From the NCBI RefSeq assembly GCF_009696145.1, contig NZ_VUMO01000003.1:1-64000 (forward strand): a DNA stretch of 64,000 nucleotides. Direction: 5' to 3'. The notes beneath the pieces were generated by a model. That model saw nothing but the letters and a program-made list of their open reading frames with translations. It made no database searches and had not been told where the DNA came from. The translations under genes and the position numbers were made by a program. The first letter of the stretch is position 1. The number at the start of each line of letters is the position of its first letter. Positions 49,054 to 57,955 of this stretch are shown piece after piece. This DNA comes from Pseudoramibacter porci. Lineage in GTDB: Bacteria; Bacillota; Clostridia; Eubacteriales; Eubacteriaceae.

Positions 49054-50490
49054 TTAGTCATCGGCTTCCGGATCGAAGCAGACTTTGCCCGGGTTCATGA
49101 TCATGTTCGGGTCAAAGACCTTCTTGATGCCGCGCATGAGTTCCATGTTCTTTTCACCGACCATGTTCTTCAAGTATTTCATCTTGCCCATGCCGATGCC
49201 GTGTTCACCGGAGATCAAGCCGCCGAGTTCGACGCATTTGTTGTAAACCTTGGTCATGAATTCGTCGGATTCTTTCATGAAGGCTTCCTTGTCGTCGCCG
49301 TTGGAGCACAGGTAGATGTGCAGGTTGCCGTCGCCAGCGTGGCCGAAGTCTTTGATTTCGTAATCTTTGCCTTCGCCTAAGGATTTCGCGTAGATCAAGA
49401 ATTCCGGAATCTTGGTGATCGGCACGACGACGTCACATTCGTCGAGCAGCTTGGTGCTTTCTTCGATGGTTTCAAGCAGCGCAGAGCGGATGGCCCATGC
49501 GTCTGCGAGCAGTCTCGGGGTGTCGGCGACGAGCACGTCCAGAGCGCCCGCTTCGAGCACGACTTCCGATGCCTTTTCGATCTTGTCCATCAATTCGTCT
49601 TCGTCGTTGCCGTCGAAGGTAGCCAGAACGTACGCTGCAACTTCAACGCCGTCCATTTCCGCTGGATAAACGTCTTTTTCGAGGGACTTCTGAGTCGCCA
49701 TCGTGACGTCTTTTTCCATAAATTCGAGGGCCTGGGGATCGAGGTGTGCCTGGAACAGTTTCGGCACGGAACCGATGGCTTCTTCGATGCTCGGATAAGG
49801 AATGATCATGGACATGGTGGCCTGTGGCGCGACGACGACTTTCATCGTCATTTCGGTGACAATGCCGAGGGTCCCTTCAGCGCCGACGATCAAATTCATC
49901 AAAGAATAACCGGAGCTGGTCTTTGCGACGGTTGCGCCTTCTGTGACGACTTCCCCAGTCGGCAGAACGACGGTCAGTGAGCGGACGTAGTCGCGGGTGC
50001 AGCCGTATTTAACCGCGCGCATCCCACCGGCGTTGGTGGAGACGTTGCCGCCGACAGTTGCAAATTTTTCACCAGGATCTGGCGGATACATCAAGCCGTG
50101 CGTCAGGGCATCCTGTGCGAGATCGTTCAGGAGCACACCCGGCTGAATGCGGACGACTAAATTTTCTTCGTCATACCCGAGGATTTTGTTCATCTTCAGG
50201 GTTGAGATCATGACACCTTTTTTCACGGAAACCGGTGCGCCAGTTAAAGCGGTGCGGGCACCTGACGGCGTAATTGGAATTTTGTTTTCGTTACAGATTT
50301 TGACGACAGCTGCCACTTCTTCAGTGGTTCTTGGTTCGACAACAACATCCGGGTATTCCTGCCCGTAAATGCGCATTTCGTCATGGGCGAAATCTTCGTT
50401 AATGTCTTCCCCCAAAATGACATGGCCATTCGCCGCTTCTTTAATCTGTTCGATAATTTCCGGTGTGACCGGGTTGTACGTGTAGCTCAT
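49054..50490 (-). CDS. lctD: FAD-binding 2-hydroxyacid (D-lactate) dehydrogenase, GlcD/LctD type
   Basis: A 478-residue vanillyl-alcohol-oxidase-fold flavoprotein. FAD-binding PCMH domain at about 35-215 (PITPSGARTALTGAPV, TVGGNVSTNAGGMRAVKYG, IVGAEGTLGIVTEM); C-terminal FAD-linked oxidase domain with GHAGDGNLH and GEHGIGMGK. It oxidises D-lactate or a related 2-hydroxyacid to the oxoacid. Acetogen LctD homologues couple this to NAD reduction through EtfAB (electron confurcation), but etfAB are not adjacent. The promoter carries the same operator as larA and lctP, which makes lactate the best substrate guess. Confidence 0.88.
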   Translation of the reverse strand: MSYTYNPVTPEIIEQIKEAANGHVILGEDINEDFAHDEMRIYGQEYPDVVVEPRTTEEVAAVVKICNENKIPITPSGARTALTGAPVSVKKGVMISTLKMNKILGYDEENLVVRIQPGVLLNDLAQDALTHGLMYPPDPGEKFATVGGNVSTNAGGMRAVKYGCTRDYVRSLTVVLPTGEVVTEGATVAKTSSGYSLMNLIVGAEGTLGIVTEMTMKVVVAPQATMSMIIPYPSIEEAIGSVPKLFQAHLDPQALEFMEKDVTMATQKSLEKDVYPAEMDGVEVAAYVLATFDGNDEDELMDKIEKASEVVLEAGALDVLVADTPRLLADAWAIRSALLETIEESTKLLDECDVVVPITKIPEFLIYAKSLGEGKDYEIKDFGHAGDGNLHIYLCSNGDDKEAFMKESDEFMTKVYNKCVELGGLISGEHGIGMGKMKYLKNMVGEKNMELMRGIKKVFDPNMIMNPGKVCFDPEADD

Positions 50491-50556
50491 TTAGCTTCCT
50501 CCTCTTACTATCCAACAAATACACTTTAAATCATGCTAACGGTCAAATTCACAAAT

Positions 50557-50567
50557 TGGTCTGACCA
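50557..50567. promoter_or_regulatory. GntR/FadR-type operator at the lactate-dehydrogenase-like gene
   Basis: TGGTCTGACCA palindrome 8 nt downstream of the -10 box, where a bound repressor would block transcription start. Confidence 0.8.
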
Positions 50568-50575
50568 CTTCCCTT

Positions 50576-50604
50576 ATTATAATGTAAACCTGTTCTGAAA
50601 TCAA
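50576..50604 (-). promoter_or_regulatory. Promoter of the lactate-dehydrogenase-like gene
   Basis: On the minus strand TTGATT and TATAAT separated by exactly 17 nt. Confidence 0.8.
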
Positions 50605-50781
50605 GTTATTCGTCACAAATTGTCCAATTATTTTTGGGATGCTTACTCTTTTTTGTGAAATCGTTTGTTGTCCATATTTTCCTTTATTATATCTTCTTTT
50701 TCCACATTTGACCAGAAAAAATTGACAAATCATGATAAAATAAGGGCGATATGAATTTAGTTAATATTTTGGAGGTCAACT

Positions 50782-51999
50782 ATGTACAATATTCGCAAAA
50801 TCGATGACGATTTAACCTTCGTCGGCGTCAACGACAGACGGTTAAACCTCTTCGAAAATGTCCACCCGCTGCCGGAGGGCGTCTCTTACAATTCATACCT
50901 GCTGAAAGATAAAAAAAACGTGCTCTTCGACACGGTAGATTGGTCCTGCGGGCGCCAGTTCTTTGAAAACGTCGAAGCGGCGCTGGACGGTCAGGATCTC
51001 GACTACATCGTCGTCCACCACGCAGAACCCGATCACGCCGCCACCTTAGATGAAATTCTCATCCGCTATCCGAAAGCCAGGGTGTTGTGCTCAGCCAAGG
51101 CCAAGACCTTCCTCGAACAATTCGGCCACGACGTCGCCAACCGCGTCGACACTGTCAAAAACGGCGACACCGTCTCCTTCGGCAAACACGAACTGACTTT
51201 TATCGCCGCGCCGATGGTGCATTGGCCGGAAGTCATGGTCTCCTTCGACTCAACGACGGGCACCCTGTTTTCCGCCGATGCCTTCGGCTCTTTCAAAACC
51301 CTCGACGGCGTTTTGTTCGAAGATGAAATCAACGGCGCTGAAGAAATCGCTTGGCTCAACGAAGCCCGCCGCTATTACACCAACATCGTCGGCAAATACG
51401 GCAAAAACGTTCAGATGCTTCTGAAGAAAGCTGCTGGCCTCGACATCAAAATGATCTGCCCGCTCCACGGCGTAATTTGGCGCCATGACATCGCCCGCTT
51501 CATCGAAAAATACGATTTGTGGAGCCGCTACGAGCCAGAACACTTAGGCGTCGTCATCGCCTGCGGCTCCATGTACGGCAACACCGAACAAGCGGCTGAT
51601 ATCCTGGCCAACGCGCTGGTGCAGCGCGGCGTGAAGCGTGTCCGCTTCTTCGACGTCTCCAAGACCCACCCATCCTACGTCATCGCCGCCATTTTCAGAT
51701 ACTCCCATTTGGTCATCGCCTCGCCGACTTACAACCTCGGCATTTACCCGCCGGTGCACAATTTGATCGACGATATGAAAAACCTGAACATCCAGAACCG
51801 GACCATCTCGATCGTCGAAAACGGCAGCTGGGCGATCAAATGCGGCACCCTAATCGGGGAAGAATTGGAAGGCTTGAGCGACTGCTCGATTCTCGGCAAC
51901 CGCGTCACCCTCAAATCATCGGTATCCGAAGACAACCGCGAAAGCCTGATCGCGCTGGCTCAAGCCATCGCCGACGATATTTACGCAAAAAAGAATTAA
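50782..51999 (+). CDS. fprA: FprA-type flavodiiron protein
   Basis: A 405-residue A-type flavoprotein. The N-terminal metallo-beta-lactamase-like domain carries the diiron ligands in HAEPDHA and later His/Asp segments (MVHWPEVM, SADAFG, CPLHGVIWR). A C-terminal flavodoxin domain from about 253 has the FMN loop GSMYGNTEQAA. It reduces O2 to water (or NO to N2O) and protects anaerobes. Divergent from the lactate-dehydrogenase-like gene, but its own ribosome site (TTGGAGG) and promoter lie on the other side of the operator. Confidence 0.93.
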   Translation: MYNIRKIDDDLTFVGVNDRRLNLFENVHPLPEGVSYNSYLLKDKKNVLFDTVDWSCGRQFFENVEAALDGQDLDYIVVHHAEPDHAATLDEILIRYPKARVLCSAKAKTFLEQFGHDVANRVDTVKNGDTVSFGKHELTFIAAPMVHWPEVMVSFDSTTGTLFSADAFGSFKTLDGVLFEDEINGAEEIAWLNEARRYYTNIVGKYGKNVQMLLKKAAGLDIKMICPLHGVIWRHDIARFIEKYDLWSRYEPEHLGVVIACGSMYGNTEQAADILANALVQRGVKRVRFFDVSKTHPSYVIAAIFRYSHLVIASPTYNLGIYPPVHNLIDDMKNLNIQNRTISIVENGSWAIKCGTLIGEELEGLSDCSILGNRVTLKSSVSEDNRESLIALAQAIADDIYAKKN

Positions 52000-52055
52000 G
52001 CGGTGATGTGCGGACTTTCGCATGTCGTCAGCCTAAGCAAGTCTCACGGCACAAA

Positions 52056-52092
52056 AAAACATCCCCGTATCGAATCGATACGGGGATGTTTT
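52056..52092. terminator. Bidirectional terminator between fprA and lctP
   Basis: A 17-bp perfect stem (starting AAAACATCCCC) with a 3-nt loop; A/T runs on both sides serve both convergent genes. Confidence 0.92.
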
Positions 52093-52150
52093 GCTATAGG
52101 TGTAAAAAATAAGCAAATCTTTTAAGTATACTTTGGATTTTACGCGCTGT

Positions 52151-53713
52151 CTAGTGAATGACCAGTCCGATCATCGGGAATACAAAACAGATAATCCCGG
52201 CGAGGACCACGAAGAGCAGGCAGTATTTCGCGACCTTGCGAAGCACAACGCTTTCCGATCCAGCCAAGGCAACGGCCGATGTCCCGATGGCGATGCCCTG
52301 CGGGCTGATCATCTTGCCGATACCAGCGCCCAATTCGTTCGCTGCGCACAGCCAAGCCGGGTTGGCGCCGATGGCCTGTGCCGTCTGGCGCTGCAGATCT
52401 CCAAACAGCACGGACGTCGAGGTCCCGGAGCCGGTGACAAAGGCGCCGATCGTCCCGATCAACGGCGAGATCAGCGGGAAGGCGGTTCCCGTTGCGGCGA
52501 CGAGGACGGCGGCGATTTCGCCGGTCATGCCGCTGTGGGTCATGATCTTCGCCAGCGCAAGCACCGAGCAGATCGTCACGATGGTTTTCCAGTTGCCGGT
52601 GACGGTCTTCACAAAGACCCGCCCGAGGGTTGAGCCCTTGGCGCCCTGGGCCAGGCCGCCGATGATGGCGGCGATGAAGATCAAAACACCCGGCGTGTTA
52701 ATCCAAGTGAAAGTCAACGGCGATGCGCCCTTACCGTTATAAATCGTCACCGCCGACGCCACCTTCGAAAGCGGATCGTGAATGACGGGCACCAAACTTG
52801 AGGTGAAGACCAAAATCACAAAAATTAAAATGAACGGGAGCCACGCGTTAACCGCTGCGGCCACAGTGAGTTTTTCTTTCGCGCCTTTCCCATCTTTCTG
52901 TTGAATCGTGCTGTAAGCTTCGGGCACTTCGCGGCCGCGCATTTTCCGCGCCATCAAAACGGTCACAGCCATGCAGACGATAGAGCCGACGATGTTGGGC
53001 AATTCCGCGCCGACGAAACGGCCGACGATGAAGCACGGCAGTGTGAAGGCCAGAGACGAGACCAGAGTGATGCCCCAGACGCCTTTCATAGCTTTCGCGC
53101 CCTTACCGAGAATCATAACCGCGATGATCGGCGAGATGAACATGATCAGACATTCGATGAGTGCGACGTTCGCAGAAAGGGTCGTCGCGCTTAAACCGGT
53201 AACGGCCGCCATGGTCGTCGTTGGAACCCCGACCGAACCGAAGGCCGTCGGCGTCGAATTGATCACCAGACAGGCCACAACCGTCGGGATCGGATCGAAG
53301 CCCAGCCCGACGAGAATGGAAGCCGGAATCGCAACGGCGGTCCCGAAGCCGGCCATCCCTTCCATAAAGTTGCCGAAACCCCAGGCGATGATCAAAAGCA
53401 GGATGCGCTGATCGGTCGAGACCGACGCGAGCATCGCCTTGATTTTGTCCATCGCGCCGGTTTCCAGCGTGATATTGTAAGTAAACAGCGCCGCGATAAT
53501 GACCAGAATAATCGGCCACAATGCATTGAGCGCGCCTTCCAGAGCCGCAGTCGCGACGTTAGAGCCAGAACTTCCGAAGGAAACCATTGCGATCACCGCG
53601 CCAATCACGAGCGCGATCACACAGGCCCAGTATCCCGGCATTTTCATTACCGCGAGAGCGATAATCAGCCAGATAATCGGAATCAAAGCCAACAGAAACA
53701 AACCAAAATTCAT
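52151..53713 (-). CDS. lctP: L-lactate permease
   Basis: A 520-residue LctP/LldP membrane protein with about thirteen helices. It has the family segments WGFGNFMEGMAGFGTAVAIP (about 105-124), STPTAFGSVGVPTTTM-like residues near 160, GTSTSVLFGDLQ near 435, and NELGAGIGKMISPQ near 465. It imports lactate with protons. Its promoter has the TGGTCTGACCA operator between the -35 and -10 boxes, and the regulator gene is divergent. Confidence 0.95.
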   Translation of the reverse strand: MNFGLFLLALIPIIWLIIALAVMKMPGYWACVIALVIGAVIAMVSFGSSGSNVATAALEGALNALWPIILVIIAALFTYNITLETGAMDKIKAMLASVSTDQRILLLIIAWGFGNFMEGMAGFGTAVAIPASILVGLGFDPIPTVVACLVINSTPTAFGSVGVPTTTMAAVTGLSATTLSANVALIECLIMFISPIIAVMILGKGAKAMKGVWGITLVSSLAFTLPCFIVGRFVGAELPNIVGSIVCMAVTVLMARKMRGREVPEAYSTIQQKDGKGAKEKLTVAAAVNAWLPFILIFVILVFTSSLVPVIHDPLSKVASAVTIYNGKGASPLTFTWINTPGVLIFIAAIIGGLAQGAKGSTLGRVFVKTVTGNWKTIVTICSVLALAKIMTHSGMTGEIAAVLVAATGTAFPLISPLIGTIGAFVTGSGTSTSVLFGDLQRQTAQAIGANPAWLCAANELGAGIGKMISPQGIAIGTSAVALAGSESVVLRKVAKYCLLFVVLAGIICFVFPMIGLVIH

Positions 53714-53766
53714 ATTTCCCCCTTTTCTCGGCAGCCTCGCACCTGTAAACGACTACCGACACTTTA

Positions 53767-53795
53767 AGTATAAAGTGGTCTGACCAATTTGTCAA
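53767..53795 (-). promoter_or_regulatory. lctP promoter with embedded operator
   Basis: On the minus strand a perfect TTGACA -35 and a TATACT -10 are separated by 17 nt; the operator palindrome (53776-53786) fills the spacer. Confidence 0.88.
53776..53786. promoter_or_regulatory. GntR/FadR-type operator at lctP
   Basis: TGGTCTGACCA, located in the promoter spacer so that a bound protein excludes RNA polymerase. It is 161 nt before the divergent regulator gene. Confidence 0.85.
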
Positions 53796-53946
53796 TTGCA
53801 ATTTCTCCGAAATTTGAAATTTTCTATCTTTTTAGAACAAAATATTCACTATCTTGATGACGGTTTTGATTTACAATAAAGTTTATTAATCACGATCCCT
53901 TGGATTTGCAAAAACAAAGCCAATTGAAAACATAAAGGAGAAAACT

Positions 53947-54693
53947 GTGAGCGACAAAAAACAAAACGCATCCCGCGCCTTTCAGACCGTCATCCGGCGC
54001 ATCCAGCACGACATCCAGAGCAAAACACTGCGCCCGGGCGACCGGCTCGCGCCGGAGCGCCAGCTCGCGGAAAACTTAGGCGTCTCCCGGGCGACCATCC
54101 GCGAAGCCATCCGCGCCCTGGAAATGATCGGCCTCGTCGTCAGCCGGCAGGGCGAAGGCAATTTCATCAGCGACCGCATGGATTTGGCGCTGCTCCAGCC
54201 GATGACCATCTCGTTCTACCTCGGCGGTGGCTCCCTCTACGACATTCACCACTTCAGACAAAGCCTCGAAGTTGAAGCCACCGGGCTCGCGGCCGTCGCC
54301 CCCTCCCCATCTTTCGCCGCTCATCTCACCGCCCTCGCCGACCAGATGGAAATCGCGCCGGACATCGACACCTCGGCAGCCCTCGACGACGACTTTCACC
54401 AATCCATCGCCGCCGCGTCCGACAACTGCCTGATCCGCGACGCCTTGACCGCCGCGACCAATCTCTTGGAAACCGTACGCTACCAAGCCCGCATCGCCAT
54501 CATCACACGGGAAAAGGACGAAGGCAACGCCCTCTATTTCCAGCATCGGCGCATCGCTGACGCCATCGCCGAAAAGGACCCGATCCTCGCGCGCAAACGC
54601 ATGCTCGAGCACATGCTCTACGTCGAGGATTTTCTCTCCGACATTTCGCCGGACAAGCTGCCCGATCTGGCACAGCTGCCTCCCGAGAAATAA
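53947..54693 (+). CDS. lctA: FadR-subfamily GntR transcriptional regulator (probable lactate repressor)
   Basis: A 248-residue regulator. The N-terminal winged helix-turn-helix reads LAPERQLAENLGVSRATIREAIRALEMIGLV (about 35-65), and an all-helical FCD effector domain follows (about 95-230). It uses GTG as start, after AAAGGAG. Divergent from lctP; FCD regulators of the LldR type bind palindromes with a TGGT-N3-ACCA core, exactly what is found at lctP, the lactate-dehydrogenase-like gene and larA. It likely represses these until lactate is present. The symbol follows the acetogen lct operon and is by analogy. Confidence 0.85.
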   Translation: MSDKKQNASRAFQTVIRRIQHDIQSKTLRPGDRLAPERQLAENLGVSRATIREAIRALEMIGLVVSRQGEGNFISDRMDLALLQPMTISFYLGGGSLYDIHHFRQSLEVEATGLAAVAPSPSFAAHLTALADQMEIAPDIDTSAALDDDFHQSIAAASDNCLIRDALTAATNLLETVRYQARIAIITREKDEGNALYFQHRRIADAIAEKDPILARKRMLEHMLYVEDFLSDISPDKLPDLAQLPPEK

Positions 54694-54840
54694 GCGTTAA
54701 CCTTGACATCAACCGGCTTCCCGCCGGTTTTTATTTTGCCTCTTTTCCTCTAGATTTCACCCGCGGCACCCGGTCTTTATGCTATAATTAATTTAACTTA
54801 TTGAAGTTCAATAAAATTCACCGATCAAAAAGGAGTCCCT

Positions 54841-55524
54841 ATGAAATGCACGCATTGCGGCGCCGATCTGGACGACCGTTCACCCTATTGCCCGGTCTGC
54901 GGCGCACCCAATCCCTACGGCGCGTCATCGGACGACGACTTGTACGCCGAGACCGACGACTTAACCGAATACGCTCAGGCTCAGCAGCCGCCAAAGCGGG
55001 AAAAGGCATCGCGTACCAGCAACATCCTGGTCATTGTCGTCGCCATCGTCTGTGCCGTGGCCGTCGGCGTTGCGGCTCGGTATTTCTTATTGGTCAAACC
55101 TGGCCATTCCGGTGGAAGCCAAAGCGCCGGCACATCCCAGTCTGCATCCTCGGAAAGCGGCACGTCGCCGTCAAAGAGCCGCAAATCGACCGCGTCGTCC
55201 TCTTCCTCATCCTCTTCGTCGTCAGATTGGATGAACCGGACCTACATCCTTCCCAATTCGACAACGGAATACCTGTCTTCCAGCGACATTGCCGGTTTTT
55301 CTAACAAAGAATGCAACTACGCCCTCAACGAAATCTACGCCAGGGAGGGCCGGCGCTTTAAGGCGGTGGAACTGCAGCGCTATTTTAACAGCAAAAGCTG
55401 GTACGACGGGACCATCGACCCGGACGACTTCGACGACAACTACGCCCTGACAGACGTCGAACGGGCCAACGTCGAGCTGCTGAAACAAGCGATGGAAGAC
55501 CGCGGCGGCTACACACCGGAATGA
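54841..55524 (+). CDS. Zinc-ribbon, membrane-anchored YARHG-domain protein
   Basis: A 227-residue protein. An N-terminal zinc ribbon (CTHCGADL...YCPVCGAPNP) is followed by an acidic linker and one membrane helix at about 60-83. A Ser/Lys-rich linker follows (about 90-128), then a YARHG domain (about 145-225; LNEIYAREGRRF, YFNSKSWYDGTI). The ribbon is cytoplasmic and the YARHG part faces outward. Function unknown; the domain is common on envelope proteins. It abuts the amidase gene, suggesting a wall-related role. Confidence 0.8.
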   Translation: MKCTHCGADLDDRSPYCPVCGAPNPYGASSDDDLYAETDDLTEYAQAQQPPKREKASRTSNILVIVVAIVCAVAVGVAARYFLLVKPGHSGGSQSAGTSQSASSESGTSPSKSRKSTASSSSSSSSSSDWMNRTYILPNSTTEYLSSSDIAGFSNKECNYALNEIYAREGRRFKAVELQRYFNSKSWYDGTIDPDDFDDNYALTDVERANVELLKQAMEDRGGYTPE

Positions 55525-55535
55525 GGAGGCACCTG

Positions 55536-56354
55536 ATGAAACATCAAAATCTGATCATCGGTGTGCTCATTGCCGTCATCGCCGTCGCAATCGGCGCCGT
55601 CGCCTACGATATCCATGCCAGAAGCGCCGCCGTCTCTTCGAAAACCTCCCAAAAAACGGCGGCCGCCGAAACTTCCAAGACAGAAACCTCCCAGAAGACG
55701 TCTGCCGCATCGGACCAAAGCGCCAATCAAAAGACCATCGTCCTCGATCCGGGGCATTCCGCCGTCATGCCCTCGGGCAGCGAGCCCGTCGGCCCGGGCG
55801 CCGGCGAAAACAAGGCCAAGGACATGGTCGGCACCAAAGGCGTCGCCACCGGCGTGACCGAGTACGACTTCATGCTGAGTCTCGCGAACAAGCTCAAGCC
55901 CGAGCTGGAAAAACGCGGCTACAAAGTCGTGCTGACCCGCACCGACAGCCAGTCCGCCCACTCCTGCACCCAGCGGGCGCAGGTAGCCAACGACAACCAT
56001 GCCGACGCCTTCATCCGGCTGCACGCCAACGCCGCCGAAAGCCCCGCGCCGAACGGCGCCATGACCATCAACATCACAGCGCACAGCCCGTACACCCCGT
56101 CGACCTACAGCCAATGCCGCAAGCTCTCGGACTGCGTCCTCAACGCGTACTGCAGCGCCACCGGCGCGAAGCGCGAAGGCGTCGTCGAGCGCGACGACTT
56201 GACCGGCAACAACTGGGCGAAGGTGCCGACCACCCTCATCGAGGTCGGCTACATGACCAACCCGGACGAAGACAAGCGCATGCAGACCGACGCCTACCAG
56301 GCCAAAATGGTCCAGGGCATCGCGAACGGCATCGATCAGTTTTTCAAAAACTAA
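55536..56354 (+). CDS. N-acetylmuramoyl-L-alanine amidase (Amidase_3)
   Basis: A 272-residue secreted or membrane-anchored amidase. N-terminal helix at about 4-24, an Ala/Ser/Thr/Lys-rich linker to about 65, then the zinc-dependent Amidase_3 domain: LDPGHSA (His ligand), GENKAKD region (Glu ligand), RLHANA (His ligand), LIEVGYMTN (catalytic Glu). It cleaves the bond between muramic acid and the stem peptide. The start at 55536 uses GAGGAGG that lies around the previous gene's stop codon. Confidence 0.9.
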   Translation: MKHQNLIIGVLIAVIAVAIGAVAYDIHARSAAVSSKTSQKTAAAETSKTETSQKTSAASDQSANQKTIVLDPGHSAVMPSGSEPVGPGAGENKAKDMVGTKGVATGVTEYDFMLSLANKLKPELEKRGYKVVLTRTDSQSAHSCTQRAQVANDNHADAFIRLHANAAESPAPNGAMTINITAHSPYTPSTYSQCRKLSDCVLNAYCSATGAKREGVVERDDLTGNNWAKVPTTLIEVGYMTNPDEDKRMQTDAYQAKMVQGIANGIDQFFKN

Positions 56355-56415
56355 CTGCCAATTCAATTTCGATTTTTCTATTTGTGTTCTCCATTTGACC
56401 AGAAAGGACGTTATC

Positions 56416-57222
56416 ATGAAAATATTACTCTCCAACGACGACGGCTTCGACGCGCCGGGCATTCACGCCCTGGCCGCCGAAATGAAAAAGCTCGGCGAAA
56501 TTGTCGTCGCCGCCCCGGCGGAACCCCAGTCCGCCAAATCCCACGCCAAAGCGGTCCGCGGACAGCTCAAAGTCCACGCCGAACCTTTCGAGCCGGAAGA
56601 TCCCGCTCTTCAAAAGGGCTACCGCGTCTTCGGCACGCCCTACGACTCGGTCGACGTCGCCCTCAGGGCGATCCTGACCGACCCGGAAACCCGGCCCGAT
56701 CTCGTCGTCACCGGCATCAACCACGGCTCCAACGTCGCTTACGACATCCTCCACTCGGGGACCATCGGCGCGTCGTCAGCCGCGTATTTCAACGGGGTGC
56801 CCGTCATCGCCATGTCGTTAAACGGCGGCAGCCGCTACGACTACACCTACTCGGCAAAATACGCATTGAAGGCGGCCAAATGGTTTGTCAATCAGCCCGA
56901 CAACCGCGACTACATCCTCTCGATCAACACGCCCAACTGCCCCGACGCCGACATCAAGGGCACCATCGTCTCCCGAATGGGGCACCGCCACAATTACACC
57001 AACTCCTACGCGAAAACCCTCGGCGAAGACGCCGACACGATGTACTTCGACATGAAGGTCGCGCCCAATCACGCCGACAGCGCCGAAGATCTGAGCTATG
57101 ACGATTACGCGGTCAACCACAACTACGTCGTCGTCACGCCCCTCGACATGGACGTGACCGATTACAGCCACATCGAACGGTTCATCGCTGTCGCCGACAC
57201 CGACTTAAGTCCGATTCTTTAG
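56416..57222 (+). CDS. surE: 5'/3'-nucleotidase SurE
   Basis: A 268-residue SurE with LLSNDDGFDAPG (metal-binding Asp pair), AAPAEPQSAKSHA, and GINHGSNVAYDILHSGTIGAS. It dephosphorylates nucleoside monophosphates and short polyphosphates in stationary-phase metabolism. ATG at 56416 follows AGAAAGGA. It ends before a strong terminator. Confidence 0.93.
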   Translation: MKILLSNDDGFDAPGIHALAAEMKKLGEIVVAAPAEPQSAKSHAKAVRGQLKVHAEPFEPEDPALQKGYRVFGTPYDSVDVALRAILTDPETRPDLVVTGINHGSNVAYDILHSGTIGASSAAYFNGVPVIAMSLNGGSRYDYTYSAKYALKAAKWFVNQPDNRDYILSINTPNCPDADIKGTIVSRMGHRHNYTNSYAKTLGEDADTMYFDMKVAPNHADSAEDLSYDDYAVNHNYVVVTPLDMDVTDYSHIERFIAVADTDLSPIL

Positions 57223-57244
57223 ATTGTTGCCGCGTTTTAGCGCA

Positions 57245-57286
57245 AAAACACAACACCTGACTCGTGAGAATCAGGTGTTGTGTTTT
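57245..57286. terminator. Bidirectional terminator between surE and marR
   Basis: 16-bp perfect stem (AAAACACAACACCTGA and its complement) with a 10-nt loop; its right arm overlaps the MarR gene's stop codon. Confidence 0.88.
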
Positions 57287-57764
57287 ATGGATTATCGTCC
57301 GCTTTGATTTCTTCCATGGTGTGCCAAAGCTCCCGAAGCAGGGCGATGAGCTGGTCTGATTTTTCCTGCCCCATGCGGCTGGCCGCTTCGTTGAGGGGCG
57401 TGTCGAGAAACAAGCGATGCTTGATCATCGTGTCCCTGGCGTGGTCGGTCAATTCGAGGAAAACGGTGCGGCGATCCCTTTGGCTCGGCACCCGCGTCAC
57501 GTAATCCTTTTCCTCCAGCACCCGCACAATCTGCGACATGTTGGATTTGGTGCAGTGATTGGCCCGGCTGAGGGAAGACACCGTCGTTTTCGCGCCTTGT
57601 TCGCCCGCCCGCAGAATCTGAAGAAAAGCGACGAATTCACCGTAACGCAGTTCCATCAAATCCGCCTTTTCTCTCAAATACTGGGCGATGCTGCCTTTGT
57701 TCAGTGTCAGCACCAGTTTGATAAATTCCGGTCCGAAGCACTTCATTTCGTCAACTGTGTCCAT
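57285..57764 (-). CDS. MarR family transcriptional regulator
   Basis: A 159-residue winged-helix MarR protein. Recognition segment SLSRANHCTKSNMSQIVRVLEEKDYVTRV (about 65-95) and the wing PSQRDRRTVFLELTD. Start at 57764 is preceded by a GGGGGGA run; upstream in-frame ATGs are poor. It is divergent from the ABC exporter pair 191 nt away and probably represses it in response to a toxic compound. Confidence 0.88.
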   Translation of the reverse strand: MDTVDEMKCFGPEFIKLVLTLNKGSIAQYLREKADLMELRYGEFVAFLQILRAGEQGAKTTVSSLSRANHCTKSNMSQIVRVLEEKDYVTRVPSQRDRRTVFLELTDHARDTMIKHRLFLDTPLNEAASRMGQEKSDQLIALLRELWHTMEEIKADDNP

Positions 57765-57895
57765 ATTTCCCCCCGCATCAAGCATTACATATTTATAAGT
57801 CTGTTTAAATAATAAACCTTTCATCCCATTTATTCAAGACTTAATCAATAAATTCAAATTGTACGCTTTAACCAAAATATTACTGGAAAAATCCC

Positions 57896-57924
57896 TTACA
57901 AATTTCAGATAAAATGTGTATTAT
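57896..57924 (+). promoter_or_regulatory. Probable promoter of the ABC exporter operon
   Basis: TTACAA and TATTAT separated by 17 nt, 31 nt before the first exporter gene. Confidence 0.45.
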
Positions 57925-57955
57925 AGTCAGCACGATAAAAATATAGGAGGTATCT

